From Candidatus Synoicihabitans palmerolidicus (lineage in GTDB: Bacteria > Verrucomicrobiota > Verrucomicrobiia > Opitutales > Opitutaceae): 64,000 nucleotides of DNA. A program made the position numbers and the translations under genes. The stretch covers positions 1,426,001 to 1,490,000 of the forward strand of contig JAGGDC010000001.1 in the NCBI GenBank assembly GCA_020809425.1. The letters are read 5' to 3'. The notes below the pieces were generated by a model that was not told where the DNA came from, did no database searches, and saw only the letters and a list, made by a program, of their open reading frames with translations. Positions 11,253 to 21,122 of the stretch are shown one piece after another. How positions within the stretch are numbered: the first letter of the stretch is position 1; each line of letters starts with the position of its first letter.

Positions 11253-11864
11253 TTAGCCTTCGGTGAATTGAAGCCGGATCTCTAGGGAGAGCAGGCCGGT
11301 CGCGGGGTTTTGCATCAAACTGGTGAGATTGGCGTCATCAAAAAGCGGTCCAAACAACTCATCCTCATTGAGCGTGTCCACCAACGCCGAGGCATATCCG
11401 CTCGCTTCATCCGGCGTTCCGTCCACCGTGCCTCTCAAAGGGATAATTTTTCCCCGCCAGTCGATCGTATCGATGGTAATATTCTCCGGCAAAATCTCCC
11501 CTAAACGCAGCAAAACGTCGAAAGCTGTAACGGTGCCTGCAGAAAGTCCGACGCTTCATTGATTCGCTTTTCCGCCGCTTGATACTCCTTGAACCGCGCC
11601 ACCGCTGCCGCACTGGCGCTTGCGATCCTGCTCTAGCTGCTCGTTCCAATCCGCTATCTAGCTGCGAAGGCCGTAGAGCTGATACTCTTGGTGCACGAAG
11701 TTAATCAGGGCCGCCGTCGTCACCAATATTGCGAGCCCGTTAATGAAAAACGCCGTGCGTATGGGCTTCACATCAGGAAGCTCATCGGAATTACGGAAAT
11801 CGCGATGCCACGCGGGCACTTTCACTTCCCCCGAATCACTTTTTTTCTTCAGTTTCGATAACAT
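11253..11864 (-). CDS. PilN-like inner-membrane assembly protein (two frameshifts, one internal stop)
   Basis: It starts MLSKLKKKSDSGEVKVPAW and has one membrane helix, FFINGLAILVTTAALINFV. It reaches a TAG at 11658-11660 that would be CAG (Q) in the intact gene, because the same frame continues IADWNEQLEQDRK. Two further frame changes give a coiled stretch (ARFKEYQAAEKRINEASDFL) and the C-terminal ferredoxin-like part (LRLGEILPENITIDTIDWRG). One TM segment, then a coiled coil, then an alpha/beta domain is the PilN/GspL-C layout. The start overlaps the end of pilM by 29 bases. Confidence 0.6.
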
Positions 11865-12816
11865 CGTAACGCGGCATCACGCTCAGGACTCCGAACCAGT
11901 CTCGGGTCAGTTCCATTTCAGCGGCTCCCGGCGCAAACGTAATTCCCCGGGACTCCAGCCATGGCCTTAAATTCAATTCCAAAAGATCCACCCCTAATTG
12001 ATTGGCGATCACTTCTTCCAACCAAGCCAGTTTCGACGCCAAATTCGGGCAAAATACGTGGCCGATTGACTGACCAGTCTGCACCTCATAAAATCCAATC
12101 GAGGACTGCAACATCGTGCAAAAGACGTTTGATCAGCGCCGGTCCCATCCCGGTGAAATCAAAGGTGTTGGAGAAAAACAACTTCTTCGCCGACTCCTCA
12201 TCTTTCAATCCCAGTTCCTTCTGCACCACCGGAATCATCGAGTTCAGTCCGTGAGGCAACAAACGGGACGCCTCCACCCCGTCCACCGACACGATATAGG
12301 AATGCGCCGAGTTTATTTCCAATTCAAGCACCACCACCGGGGACTTGATTCGATTAAACTTCAGGTAATCCGCCAAAGCTCCGAGGCAGGCCAATGTTCC
12401 CAACTCCAACCGGTCCGGGTAAATTCCCTCTTCCAGCACCATATCCTGCAATTCGCTAATGGTTTGCTTGGGCATTCCCACGATCATCACGTCCTTCTGT
12501 GAAGCCGCCACGGTGTTATAATCACTCCCCTCTCCCGAGTTGATCATTCCCAAAGTGTATCCCGCCGACTTAATCCTAAACTGGCTGGCCGCGAACTCAC
12601 TCAGGTAATTCGCATCTTTTAGCTTTTGGGGCTCGATCGTTGCCCGCCAAATCAAACGTTTCTCCGGGAAAACCGAACACGTTGCCTGGAGAAGGCCATT
12701 CGGCGCTTTCTTCGTCAGGAAATGATCCAGAATCTGTCCCCAACCGTCCTCATCCGTATCCTCACACTCCGCAATCAACATCGGCGCGGCTGCGGAATTG
12801 GCCCTCACCACCCTTC

Positions 12817-13807
12817 TAGTGTAGTGGGAGTTAATTAGCTATACGAAACAAAAATAGTAGTGCAGGATGGGTGCATGGCCCGCCCCTGTTAATCCGCTAA
12901 TCATTGAGGCCGCGCAGCATCAAGAACTTGAACAGATGATCAAACGCCCGACCACGCCGCAACGGGAGGTCAGGCGGGCGCGCATCGTGTTGTTGCGGGC
13001 CGAAGGGAAAAGCCAGGAGCCGGTGGCTGCTCAGATCGGAGTGAATCGTCCGGTGGTGGCGAAGGGGGAAAAGCGATTTCGTGAGGCAGGGTTGGCTGGA
13101 TGGGCCAAGCGAGACGTTCGGGCCGGAAGCCGAGTGTGGATGTGGCGATTCGCGTTCAGATCGTCACTGAGGTCACGCAACCCCCGGCCGGGCGCACCCG
13201 CTGGTCCTTCACGGCCTTGGTGCTGTGTTGCGACGAGAAAAGCCAGTGCCAGGCGCTTGAGCGCACCCAGTCGGGCCTGCCTTGGGTATCGGGCACATCA
13301 AAACCGCCACCCACGATTACACCCGCCACGGCACGGTCACGCTATTCGCCGCCCTCGGCTATCTGGCCGGCAAAATCATGCGACGCACCGCCTCTCGGCA
13401 TACCCACCGCGAATGGCTCGGTTTCCTCAAGCACATCGATGCGTAGGCACCCGACGGCTTGGTCCTGCATCTGATCATCGACAACTACGCCACCCACAAG
13501 CACGCCAAAGTGAAGAGCTGGATAAAGTGGCGCAAGCAGCGCCATGCCAAAGCCCATGGCGTCGAGCGCATCGCACTGCACTGCAACATCCTCTTCCTGG
13601 TTGAATCTAGTGGAGCGCTTCTTCCGCGACCTCACCGTCGATTGTATCCGCGATGGCAGCTTCACCAGCGTTCGAGACCTCACCAACGCCATCGAAACCT
13701 ACATGGCCGCACGCGACCTCGAACCCACCCGCTACGCCACGCTTGGAAGGCCGAAGGCACCGCCACATCCCTTCATTCGGTATAGTTAATTAACTCTCAG
13801 CACACTA
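12817..13807 (+). mobile_element. IS630-family insertion sequence, copy A, internally deleted, inside pilM
   Basis: The element spans 12819-13805, flanked by a TA duplication at 12817-12818 and 13806-13807. The terminal inverted repeats start GTGTAGTGGGAGTTAATTA at the left and, reverse-complemented, GTGTGCTGAGAGTTAATTA at the right. TA duplication is the hallmark of the IS630/Tc1/mariner superfamily. At 987 bp it is about 245 bp shorter than copy B (61522-62753). It lacks about 170 bp between the helix-turn-helix and the first catalytic aspartate, plus a segment near the 3' end. It is therefore expected to be non-autonomous. Confidence 0.9.
12867..13789 (+). pseudogene. IS630-family transposase, deleted and frameshifted (copy A)
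   Basis: The N-terminal helix-turn-helix part (REVRRARIVLLRAEGKSQE and GVNRPVVAKGEKRFREAGL) is followed directly by the catalytic domain pieces. First acidic residue in LVLCCDEKSQCQALERTQ; the frame then shifts after GLPW to reach the second in LHLIIDNYATHKHAKVKSW and the third near LVERFFRDLTVDCIRDGSF. About 55 residues present in copy B between these parts are missing. The shift after GLPW occurs at a G3 run at the same place in both copies. It is either a fixed mutation, a recurrent base-calling error, or a programmed frameshift of the kind reported in this IS family. Confidence 0.8.
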
Positions 13808-13860
13808 GAATGGTTGGCAAATTCGATAAATAGATCTTTCAGTTTGGCAGCGAAAAACAT

Positions 13861-14156
13861 GCGGGTCGAGTGTGTAGGGTGAATTACCGAGACTGAAACC
13901 CACCAAAACTAGTGAGAAAAGGGTGAAGCCTGCATTGTAAAACTCTTACTGCAAACTGGCCAAGACAAGGCTAAATCCCGGCGTTAAAGGCGTGCCCACA
14001 GGTATTTACCATCGCTTAGCACAACGTCTCCGCGCGGTCAGTTTCACCTTTCGGGCTAGAAATGTGTGCACAAAAAACCGCCGCGACTGAAGCAGCGGGT
14101 CTTGACTGATGCCTTGAGCGATGCGGGGAAAAGCTCCCCCCCCCTCCAGTAGTCGC
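13861..14156. other. Intergenic region upstream of pilM, with a hairpin near 14122-14145
   Basis: Probably holds the pilus operon promoter (minus strand) and the 3' end of the small basic-protein gene. GGGGAAAAGCTCCCC at about 14124-14138 can fold into a short hairpin next to a C8 run and could act as a weak terminator for the minus strand gene. No other gene seen. Confidence 0.35.
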
Positions 14157-14252
14157 TTACCAAGTACGCTTCTTGTGTCGGTTTGACTTCAAGCGCTTAC
14201 GGCGCTTGTGCTTGTTCATCTGGAGACGACGCTTCTTTTTGAGATTACCCAT
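14157..14252 (-). CDS. 31-residue basic AURKAIP1/COX24-domain protein (ribosome-associated type)
   Basis: The minus strand from the ATG at 14252 encodes [19 protein letters not shown], then [12 protein letters not shown] and TAA. The KKRRxxMxKHKRRKRxKxxRHK core is the AURKAIP1/COX24 domain, which in mitochondria belongs to the small ribosomal subunit protein mS38. Very short bacterial versions are annotated across Bacteroidota and Verrucomicrobiota. The gene is easily missed because of its length. It lies between the disrupted pilus operon and the ISAs1 element, whose left end begins about 97 bases upstream of its start, so its promoter region may have been affected. Confidence 0.85.
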   Translation of the reverse strand: MGNLKKKRRLQMNKHKRRKRLKSNRHKKRTW

Positions 14253-14348
14253 GACAGGAAAGTGGTGTTTGTGCAGAAAAGAGGCTGCCAACGTGCCAGT
14301 CCCTCATCGCCGTGTAAAGCGCGAATTCATCCTACCCTCGTCACAACC

Positions 14349-16268
14349 CATGGTCTTTTCCCGTGACGGGTAAAGTGATTGAAGGTCAGCGGTGTAACTT
14401 TGAGCTAAACCATTTGGACGATTTTCGATCTGTTTCAGTGGGATGAAATCTAAAGGTAAAACGGAAAGGGAAGCGACGAACGCAAACCCGGAGCAGAAGC
14501 ACTGGGATCGAAACGTGGAGGTGCGCATGGCCACTGCGGCCGAGCAGGAGTGGTTCGACGCGCAGCTGCACGAGCGGCACTACTTGGGATCCGGGCATCC
14601 GGTGGGCGCTTACCTGCGCCAGATTGTCGAAAGAGGGGGGCGGGCGGTGTGGCGCTGCTGGCGTGGGGTCCGGCCTGCTACGCGCTCCAGGACCGGGACC
14701 GGTGGGTGGGCTGGGATGCGACCCGCCGGGTCGAGCGGCTTTCCCTGGTGGTGCAAAACCGCCGCTTTCTACTGCTCACCAAGCGCGGCGAGGAGCCCAA
14801 TTTCGCCTCCCAGGTGCTCGCGGCGGCGGTGCGTACGTTGCCGGGCCATTGGCAGGAACGCTTCGGCTATCGGCCGCTGCTAGCCGAGACCTTCACCGAC
14901 CCGGAGGCCTACCAAGGCACGTGCTACAAAGCCTCCGCGTGGGAGCCGGTCGGGACCAGCCAGGGTTACGAACGGCACCGAGGCGACTTTTACCGCGAGC
15001 ACGGCAAACGCCAAGCACCTGTGGCTGCTGCGGCCCCTGCACCCCTCGGCCAAGGCCCTGCTGAGCGCCCCCGACCCCGCTTTGCCCGAGGACTGCCGGG
15101 CGGGACTGCGCCGCGCGCCCACCGGCACCCTGCCGCTCAAAAACGGCCAGTTGCCCTCTCTGTTGGAGGCCCTGTGCGGCGTGCTCGATCCGCGCGCCAA
15201 AAACACCCGCTTCAAGATCGGTCCGGTTCTTGGCCTCGTGGCGCTCGCGCTGCTGGCCGGCCGGCGCGACATCGCGTCGATCGCTCGTATGGCCAACCTG
15301 CTCGACCAAGACCAGCGCTTCGCTCTGGCCCTGGCCCGTGAGGCCGGCACAAAGGTCCGCCTGGCCCCCAGTTACAGCGTGTTTTCCGACGTGCTCACCC
15401 GGCTCGATCCGGAGGCCTTGGCCCAGGCCCTCACAACCGCTGGCTCACAGCCCACGCCGGGGCCCTGCCCGGAGCGCTCGCCCTGGACGGACAGTTTATC
15501 CGCGACGCGGTCGGGGTGCTCAGCCTGGTCGAGGCCGACACTGGCGCGCCGGTCGCCCTGGCCATCGTCGATCAAAAGGAAAACACCCCGCGCAATGAAC
15601 AGGCCCGCGCCGGTAAGGTGTTGGCCGCCGCGTCGTTGGACGAGCAGATCGTCACACCGGCGACGCCTTGCACGCCACCCGCGAGCAGGCCCGCACCATC
15701 GTGGGCAAAGGCGGCGAGTATGTGCTCCAGATCAAAGGCAACCAACCTCAGCTGAGCGCGCTGGTCCAGCGCGCCCGGACCGTTCCACCCCCCTTTTTTG
15801 AGCTGACCGATCCGAGTCGGGGCCGCGTGACCACCTGGCGGGTGTCCGTGGTGGTGGCCACGCCCTCGCAAGCCGACTACCACGGGCTGCGCAGCCTGGT
15901 GCTCGTGGACAAAACCACGGTGCGAAAACGCGACCTCACCGAAAGTTGCGAGCAACGCGCCTACGCCAGCAGCCTGGCACCCGCAGAACGCAGTCCTGCG
16001 CAAATGCTCGCCTTGATCCGCGGGCACTGGGGCGGAGTGGAGATCAGCAACCACTGGCGCCGCGACGCCTGCTGGCGCGAAGATCACTCGCGTACCCGCA
16101 ACGTCAACGCCCCCTGGCCAACCTCGCCCTCTTGCGCAGCGTCCTGCTGCGCGTCTGCGCCCAACACTGGCCCGAGCGGTCCCTGCCGCACGTCTTCGAA
16201 TGCTGCCAACATTCCACGCATATCTCCCTGCGCGCCATCCGTTCCCATTCCTAAAACAAAAGACCATG
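14349..16268 (+). mobile_element. ISAs1-family element with a DUF4338 domain, copy 1
   Basis: The element is bounded by the inverted repeat CATGGTCTTTT at the left (14349) and its complement AAAAGACCATG at the right (16258-16268). A second copy at 59569-61489 has the same ends and length (1,920 versus 1,921 bp), which fixes the boundaries. No convincing target duplication flanks it. Its one gene is described separately. Confidence 0.85.
14443..16254 (+). pseudogene. DUF4338 (DruA-like) - ISAs1 fusion transposase, frameshifted (copy 1)
   Basis: Residues ~30-200 match the DUF4338/DruA type: EQEWFDAQLHERHYLGSG, DRWVGWDATRRVERLSLVV, FGYRPLLAETFTDPEAYQG and TCYKASAWEPVGTSQG. From 15013 the frame changes to an ISAs1/H-repeat transposase: LPSLLEALCGVLDPR, RFKIGPVLGLVALALLAG, ALDGQFIRDAVG, GGEYVLQIKGNQPQLS and RGHWGGVEISNHWRRDACW, ending IRSHS at 16254. 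Frame changes lie near 14640, 15011, 15440, 15657 and 16110. Those at 15011, 15440 and 15657 recur in copy 2. As written, no full-length transposase can be translated. Confidence 0.8.
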
Positions 16269-16637
16269 GACTGGCGAGACCGACCTTTCCGTCCACGCTA
16301 GTGTTCATGCCCCTTGACCCCTGCTATGGGGATATTCGTCAAGAGTGATTCCGTTTTTTGGTTTCAGTTACCGTTGCAGTTACATTCAGTGGATTGAGTT
16401 GAAGGTGGTGGATTGGATTTTTGCGTCTTCTGAGCCACCACGGACTCGGTATGAGGCCGGGATTTCCTGCTATCCGTGTCCCCGTCAACGGGGAGCACAC
16501 TATGACATATCCATTCGTTCACTACAGACTGCAAAAGCGAGGCTGCCCAATCTTCAAGAATGTCACATCAAAAGCGACAGGGGTCAGGTCGGGCACACAC
16601 CGCTAAAATCGTCTATTTCTCTCCGTCGATGGTGATT
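16269..16637. other. Remnant DNA between the ISAs1 and IS110 elements
   Basis: About 370 bases without a recognisable gene. It holds a short GC palindrome (CCCCGTCAACGGGG near 16481) and probably debris from past insertions. Confidence 0.4.
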
Positions 16638-17734
16638 TCAGCCACTCATCGCGGGTAATTCTTTCATGGCTAATCCAAGTTGGTCCGGCGTGGCTTTGCC
16701 CGTTCTGATTCGCCACCAATCCACCGCAAACTGTCGAGCGATAGCGACGACGATCTTCTTGCTCGCCTTGGCTTCCAGCAGCTGGTCTCGCCACTTCACG
16801 ATGCCTCGGTAGTCCGGGTTCCAGTGTATTCAGAAACCAGACGCACTCGATGAGCATGTGTCTTAAACGTGGATTGCCGTGCTTGGTGATCGAGCCCTGG
16901 AAGCGGCGCCTGTCACTGGTGTCTTCACTGGGACACAACCCGGTGTAGCTGCCCACCTGCTTGCGGGTATCGAAACGGTTCCAATCACAGATTTCTCGTT
17001 CCATTTGTTCGAAGATGACTGTGCCCATGCCCTTGGGCAGCGCCACATCGCACATTTCCTCCAGTCGCTTTCCCACGAGCACGATCTGTTCTTCGATCGC
17101 CAACAGGATTGTCCTGAGAGGCTCCAGCAGCCCCAGCACGTGGGTCTCGAGCTGTTCGTCCAGATCCTTCCAGCGTCTTGGTTTCCACCATTCCCCCCTG
17201 GAGGCGCCCGCCGTAATACATCACGTGACCTCGCGCCTTCGCCGCCAGCCGCTTGCGCTCCTTGATCAAGCTCTGGCGTTGGCGGGGGATGCTGCGCCGC
17301 CGTTCCTCGGTTTCACTGGGCACGCGCACCGTGCTGAAGCTGCGATGGTTGCCGCGCAGGTATCCGTCCAAGCATAGCACCATCTGCGTCGCATCACGCG
17401 CGTCGGTCTTAACGTTCTTGCCGTGTTCATCCCAATTGATCGGGCGGATCACGTGATTGGTCACGCCCATCTCTTGGAGTCGACGATGTAGGTTGAAGCC
17501 AAACGGACCGGCCTCGTAGCAGCTGTAGAGCTGGTCGCACCGGCCGGCGAGTTCATGCACCCAGACGATGAACTGCTCCGGAGTGAAGCGTTTCGCCCGC
17601 TCCGGCGCGCTGCCGTCGATCTTCATGACGACGACGTATTTTTCAATGTGTACGTCGATGCCCAGCTTGATTACTTCGCCCAACCGGTTTGAATCGTTGG
17701 CGGATGATGTGGGGGGTATTTGATTCGTAGTCAT
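16638..17734 (-). CDS. IS110-family transposase (two frameshifts)
   Basis: The ATG at 17734 gives MTTNQIPPTSSAND, then KLGIDVHIEKYVVVMKIDG, the first acidic motif of the RuvC-like DEDD domain. NVKTDARDATQMV (the central Asp pair) follows. The frame shifts near 17175 into LLEPLRTILLAIEEQIVLVG, and the C-terminal serine-containing Transposase_20 domain reads GSYTGLCPSEDTSDRRRF then GSITKHGNPRLRHMLIEC. A second shift near 16815-16825 leads to WRDQLLEAKASKKIVVAIAR and KATPDQLGLAMKELPAMSG, ending at the TGA at 16638. IS110 elements have no inverted repeats, so element ends were not placed. It is not closely similar to the IS110-type gene at 53717. Confidence 0.85.
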
Positions 17735-18140
17735 AACATTGTCAGTTCTTGCGACTTCGTCGCTCCTGACAACACCCCCCATGTCATCTTCAATGGTTTT
17801 TATTACGCCCGACGCGGATTCCAAAAAATCCCCGCTACTGAGCTCTCGCCCGGCCTCCGATCCATCCTCGAGAAAGAGCGACAACAAGGGTTCACCCAAC
17901 GCATCGCCATGCGATGCGTGCTCCACGTCCGCCTAACTCGCTTTTCATGTCGAGCGCCCCGATCCGCTAGCGGCACCCGACTCCGCTTCATCTGACCAAA
18001 CTCGCTCGCACTTGCTTCACGGTGACTGAGATTTGTTGTCGATCTGAAACGTTACGATGCATTGATGTTGCTCAACCTCTGTCCTTTCCCCTGCAACAGA
18101 GGCGTTTATCCCCCCTGAACTCTTACCCCCCAACCACCAT
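17735..18140. other. Region without a recognised gene
   Basis: The IS110 frame stays open upstream of its ATG to about 17926, but this extension has no recognisable domain. The likely explanation is flanking or element-end DNA, including IS110 non-coding sequence. The last part may hold the promoter of the MFS gene. Confidence 0.35.
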
Positions 18141-18200
18141 CACCTGCGGTGAAGCCGATACTCCTTCGGGTATCCCACATCGTCGCCCCCTCGCTTCTCT

Positions 18201-19406
18201 ATGAGCAAAGTCAGTTCACCGCCTGCTGCCTGTCGCTGATCGTCACCGCCATGATGTTCGCGATATGAGCCGGTGTCCTCACCGACCTCAGCGTCCAGTT
18301 CTCCCTCCACGACACCCAACTCGGCTGGGTCAACTCAATGGCCTTCCTCGGATTCCCCGTGGCCATGATGATCGGAGGCCTCCTTTACAATCAGGTAGGC
18401 CCCAAGAAGATGAGGTATGTCGCCTTCATTGGTCACCTCCTCGGACTCATTTTGACCATCTTCGCCGGCGGATTCTGGTCCTGCTCATCTCCACCTTCTG
18501 TATCGGATTCGCCAACGGCGCCGTCGAGGCCGCCTGTAATCCTCTCATCGCGGACATGTATCCCAAAAATCAGACGACGATGCTCAATCGCTTTCACGTC
18601 TGGTTCCCCTGGTAGCATCGTCATTGGTGCGCTCGCCTCCCAATTCATGAGTGGCGCCAGCCTCGGTTGGCAGTCCCAGATCGCCATCATGTTGGTCCCA
18701 ACACTCATCGATGGCTACCTCGTGTTTAAGGAAGATTTCCCCGCAATCCCAAACATCGAGTCCTCCACCGCGACCAACATCAAGGGGCGCTTCACTCCGC
18801 TCTATATCTTCATGATCGTCTGCATGACACTCACGGCGACGACGGAACTCGGCACCCAACAATGGGTCGGCCGAATCCTCGCCGAGAGTGGAGCGTCCCC
18901 CGTGATCATTCTCGCCTTGGGCACCGGCCTGATGGCAGTGGGCCGTCAATTCGCCGGCCCCATGGTGCACAAACTCCATCCCGTGGGCGTGTTGCTGCTT
19001 TCCTCCATTCTCGCCGTGCTGGCATCTACCTGCTGAGCATCGCGGGGAAGGTGGCATGGTCTATCTCGCCACCATCGTCTTCGCCATCGGCGTCTGCTAC
19101 TTCTGGCCGACCATGATCGGCTTCACCGGTGAGTACATCGGTAAAACCGGCGCGCTCGGCATGTCTCTCATGGGCGGTGCCGGCATGTTCGCGACCGGTC
19201 TGTGGAATCCCGTGATCGGGGGATGGATTGACCCAAATCGCTCGGCCGCCATCGCCGATGGACTTGCGGATCCCTCCGCCATCGAACTCGCCGCCGGTCA
19301 AGTCACCCTCTCCCACATGACGATGTTCCCCATCGCCTTGGTCGTCGCCTTCACCATCCAGTTCTTCATGCGAGGCAAACTCGCCAAGGGAGCTCACACG
19401 CAGTAA
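18201..19406 (+). CDS. MFS transporter (FucP-like sugar permease type), one internal stop and frameshifts
   Basis: The first membrane helix reads FTACCLSLIVTAMMFAI, then a TGA at 18266-18268 where CGA (R) would be expected, then AGVLTDLSVQFSLHDTQLGW and NSMAFLGFPVAMMIGG. Further helices lie in the same or a neighbouring frame: LLISTFCIGFANGAVEAACN, VWFPGSIVIGALASQ, and after a shift near 19022-19056 MVYLATIVFAIGVCYFWP and GMSLMGGAGMFATGLWNPV. The frameshifts sit near 18475, 18610 and 19022. The exact start is unclear because the helix-1 frame lacks an obvious ATG. Substrate cannot be assigned. It ends just before a strong terminator. Confidence 0.75.
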
Positions 19407-19440
19407 GCGGCGGCGCGGTTTTAGCCTCCTCCAACTTTCT

Positions 19441-19469
19441 AGCCTCTCGGTTCGCCGAGAGGCTTTTTT
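19441..19469 (+). terminator. Rho-independent terminator after the MFS gene
   Basis: AGCCTCTCGG and CCGAGAGGCT form a 10-bp stem around TTCG, a stable tetraloop-like centre, followed by TTTTTT. It lies 35 bases after the MFS stop codon. Confidence 0.9.
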
Positions 19470-19532
19470 GTGCCCCGATTCCATCGATTCATAGGCTCCT
19501 CAATACACTTGGAGGCACACACGTATTATCCT

Positions 19533-19710
19533 AGAAAACGCAGTTCACATCAGAAAACACATGCAACAAAGTCATGTTACCCAGTCGGTTAGTGAGTTTC
19601 AACCGTGCACCCGCCGACTCACTTGGCAGGCGATCGATTCGATGCCTTCGACGGACCGTAACTCGTTACAACTTCGTTCCCTTCTATAACATCCAATTTC
19701 GGAATTTAGG
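19533..19710 (+). mobile_element. Short internally deleted relative of the IS110 element at 53319
   Basis: The first ~155 bases resemble the left part of the element at 53319-53488 (shared blocks GTGAGTTTCAACCGTG, CCGCCGACTCAC, GACCGTAACTCG). The last 14-16 bases (TTCGGAATTTAGG) match its right end at 54691-54703. The transposase gene is missing. It looks like a miniature, non-autonomous derivative that keeps both ends. Confidence 0.55.
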
Positions 19711-19862
19711 ATTATCACGGTGTCGATACTAGCCACCAGCAACCAGCTAGCACCTACCCGCTGCATTTGATTAGTCTACCGAGGTATCCCGACCAGCAAG
19801 GATCGGAGCAGCATCATTCCGATGCGCGTCTCTCACCTGCTCCTAGGCCTCAATACCGAAGC

Positions 19863-20977
19863 TCAAACGCACTCGCGCCCCCGTCGACGCCGCCAGAATG
19901 CCGACGCCAAAACCGCGAGCCCAAAGGCTCCCGCCACGTTCGCTGGCTCCGGCACCGCAGACACCGAGTATCCGATGTCCGATAAAAAGGCCACATCCAG
20001 ATCCGTCAGCAACTTGCGCTCTCCCGCCGCAATATTCGGATCCATCACCACCTCTTGTATCGCATCGTCCAACAAACGCGTGCGCTCAATATCCGCCGCG
20101 ATATGCGCCCGGCTCGTGCCATCAATCAGATCCGCTCCCGTGCCATAAATATCGATCACCGAGGAACCTAGCCAATCATCGGCATCCGCACCCAAAGTGC
20201 CTGTCACACTCACCAACTCATCCCAACTATCCGCCGTGCCAATCCCGACCGCATGCAACACCTCGTGCAGCGCCACCGAGTAGAAATCAAATTTCCCCAA
20301 CTCCACAGCCGTCGTGTGATCAAAGTGCCAATGATTCGACAGCGTCTCAAAATCATCCGCTTCGCCAGAATTATCCGAGTCGTCGTCAAACCACAGATTG
20401 CCGACAATGGGGCATACGAAACGATACGATCCGCCGAGGTTGAGCCCGCCTCCCACGACGACGTTAAAGTCCCCAACACCGGTGCTTCTCCGCCTCGGAG
20501 CATGACCGCATCAGACGCCACACTCGCCGCATTATTCGCCGCGATCCAATTACTTTCGAACACATTGCTCGAAGAAACCAAATACCCCGCCGAACCCGGA
20601 CCTCCCTGCCCCAACACCGACCCGGTCAATGAACGGCCTCCCGCGTAGATTCGAATCGTGTCCGCCGCGATTGAAAAGGTGTCCAAATCCACCGTCAACC
20701 CGGTCGAAAGATTCTTGAAAGAGATAGTCCAATCGTAATCAATCACGGTGCCTCCCGAGGAGCCCTGAATACTCGCACTCTGTCCCTCGGAAATCGCCCC
20801 CAACGACGACGTGATCACGGATCCAATGTCGGACGCCGCCTGCTCCAATGCCGTGCGGGCCGCCGTGTTACTGGTGAAAACCCCCGAGGAATCATAGGAA
20901 TAATCAATTTCTATGATCCCCGCAGGCAGCGACTGGGCGCTGGCGAGGCTGAGAGTAACACCTGAAAGTAAACGCAT
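19863..20977 (-). CDS. Secreted zinc metalloprotease-like protein with PEP-CTERM sorting signal (one frameshift)
   Basis: A signal peptide (MRLLSGVTLSLASAQSLPAG) is followed by a ~230-residue region. After a frameshift near 20440-20500 comes the zinc-binding HEVLHAVGIG (HExxHxxGxx, matrixin-like) about residue 250. The C-terminus reads VSAVPEPANVAGAFGLAVL then ASAFWRRRRG: a VPEP motif, hydrophobic helix and arginine cluster, the PEP-CTERM signal recognised by exosortase. The protein is thus predicted to be exported and processed at the cell surface. No exosortase is in the window. The third zinc ligand expected after the Met-turn spacing is not certain. Confidence 0.75.
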
Positions 20978-21122
20978 GGTTTGAAAAGAGGAAGACGGTC
21001 ATGAAGGTCACTTGCGATAACTAGGGCAAGTTTTCAATCGGTGGCATATTTAAACAACTATCCGGAATGCGAACCGTCGAACGGGCCCACCGCACCGCGT
21101 TGGTGATCACTCGCTGTACATT

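Larger units (their letters stand above)
11836..13860 (-). pseudogene. pilM: pilM-like gene, interrupted by an IS630-family insertion
   Basis: The N-terminal codons lie beyond the insertion: the ATG at 13860 gives MFFAAKLKDLFIEFANHS. Removing the IS (12819-13805) and one copy of the TA target fuses this in frame to RRVVRANSAAAPMLIAECED, and the protein continues to 12086. A frameshift near 12100 then gives the rest, ending in ETEEKK at 11836. The fold-level features (VVVLELEINSAHSYIVSVDG and GLNSMIPVVQKELGL) fit the actin-like ATPase PilM/GspL cytoplasmic platform protein. The insertion is 18 codons into the gene, so a full-length product cannot be made, and downstream pilNOP-secretin expression may be affected. 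Confidence 0.75.

Noticed and set aside
14443-16254. Druantia anti-phage system because of the DUF4338/DruA-like domain
   Set aside because: No DruB-DruE helicase genes nearby; the domain is fused to a transposase and occurs twice with IS ends.
12817-16268. Composite transposon made of the neighbouring IS630 and ISAs1 copies
   Set aside because: Host genes lie between the two at the first site, spacing and relative orientation differ at the second site, and each element has its own ends.
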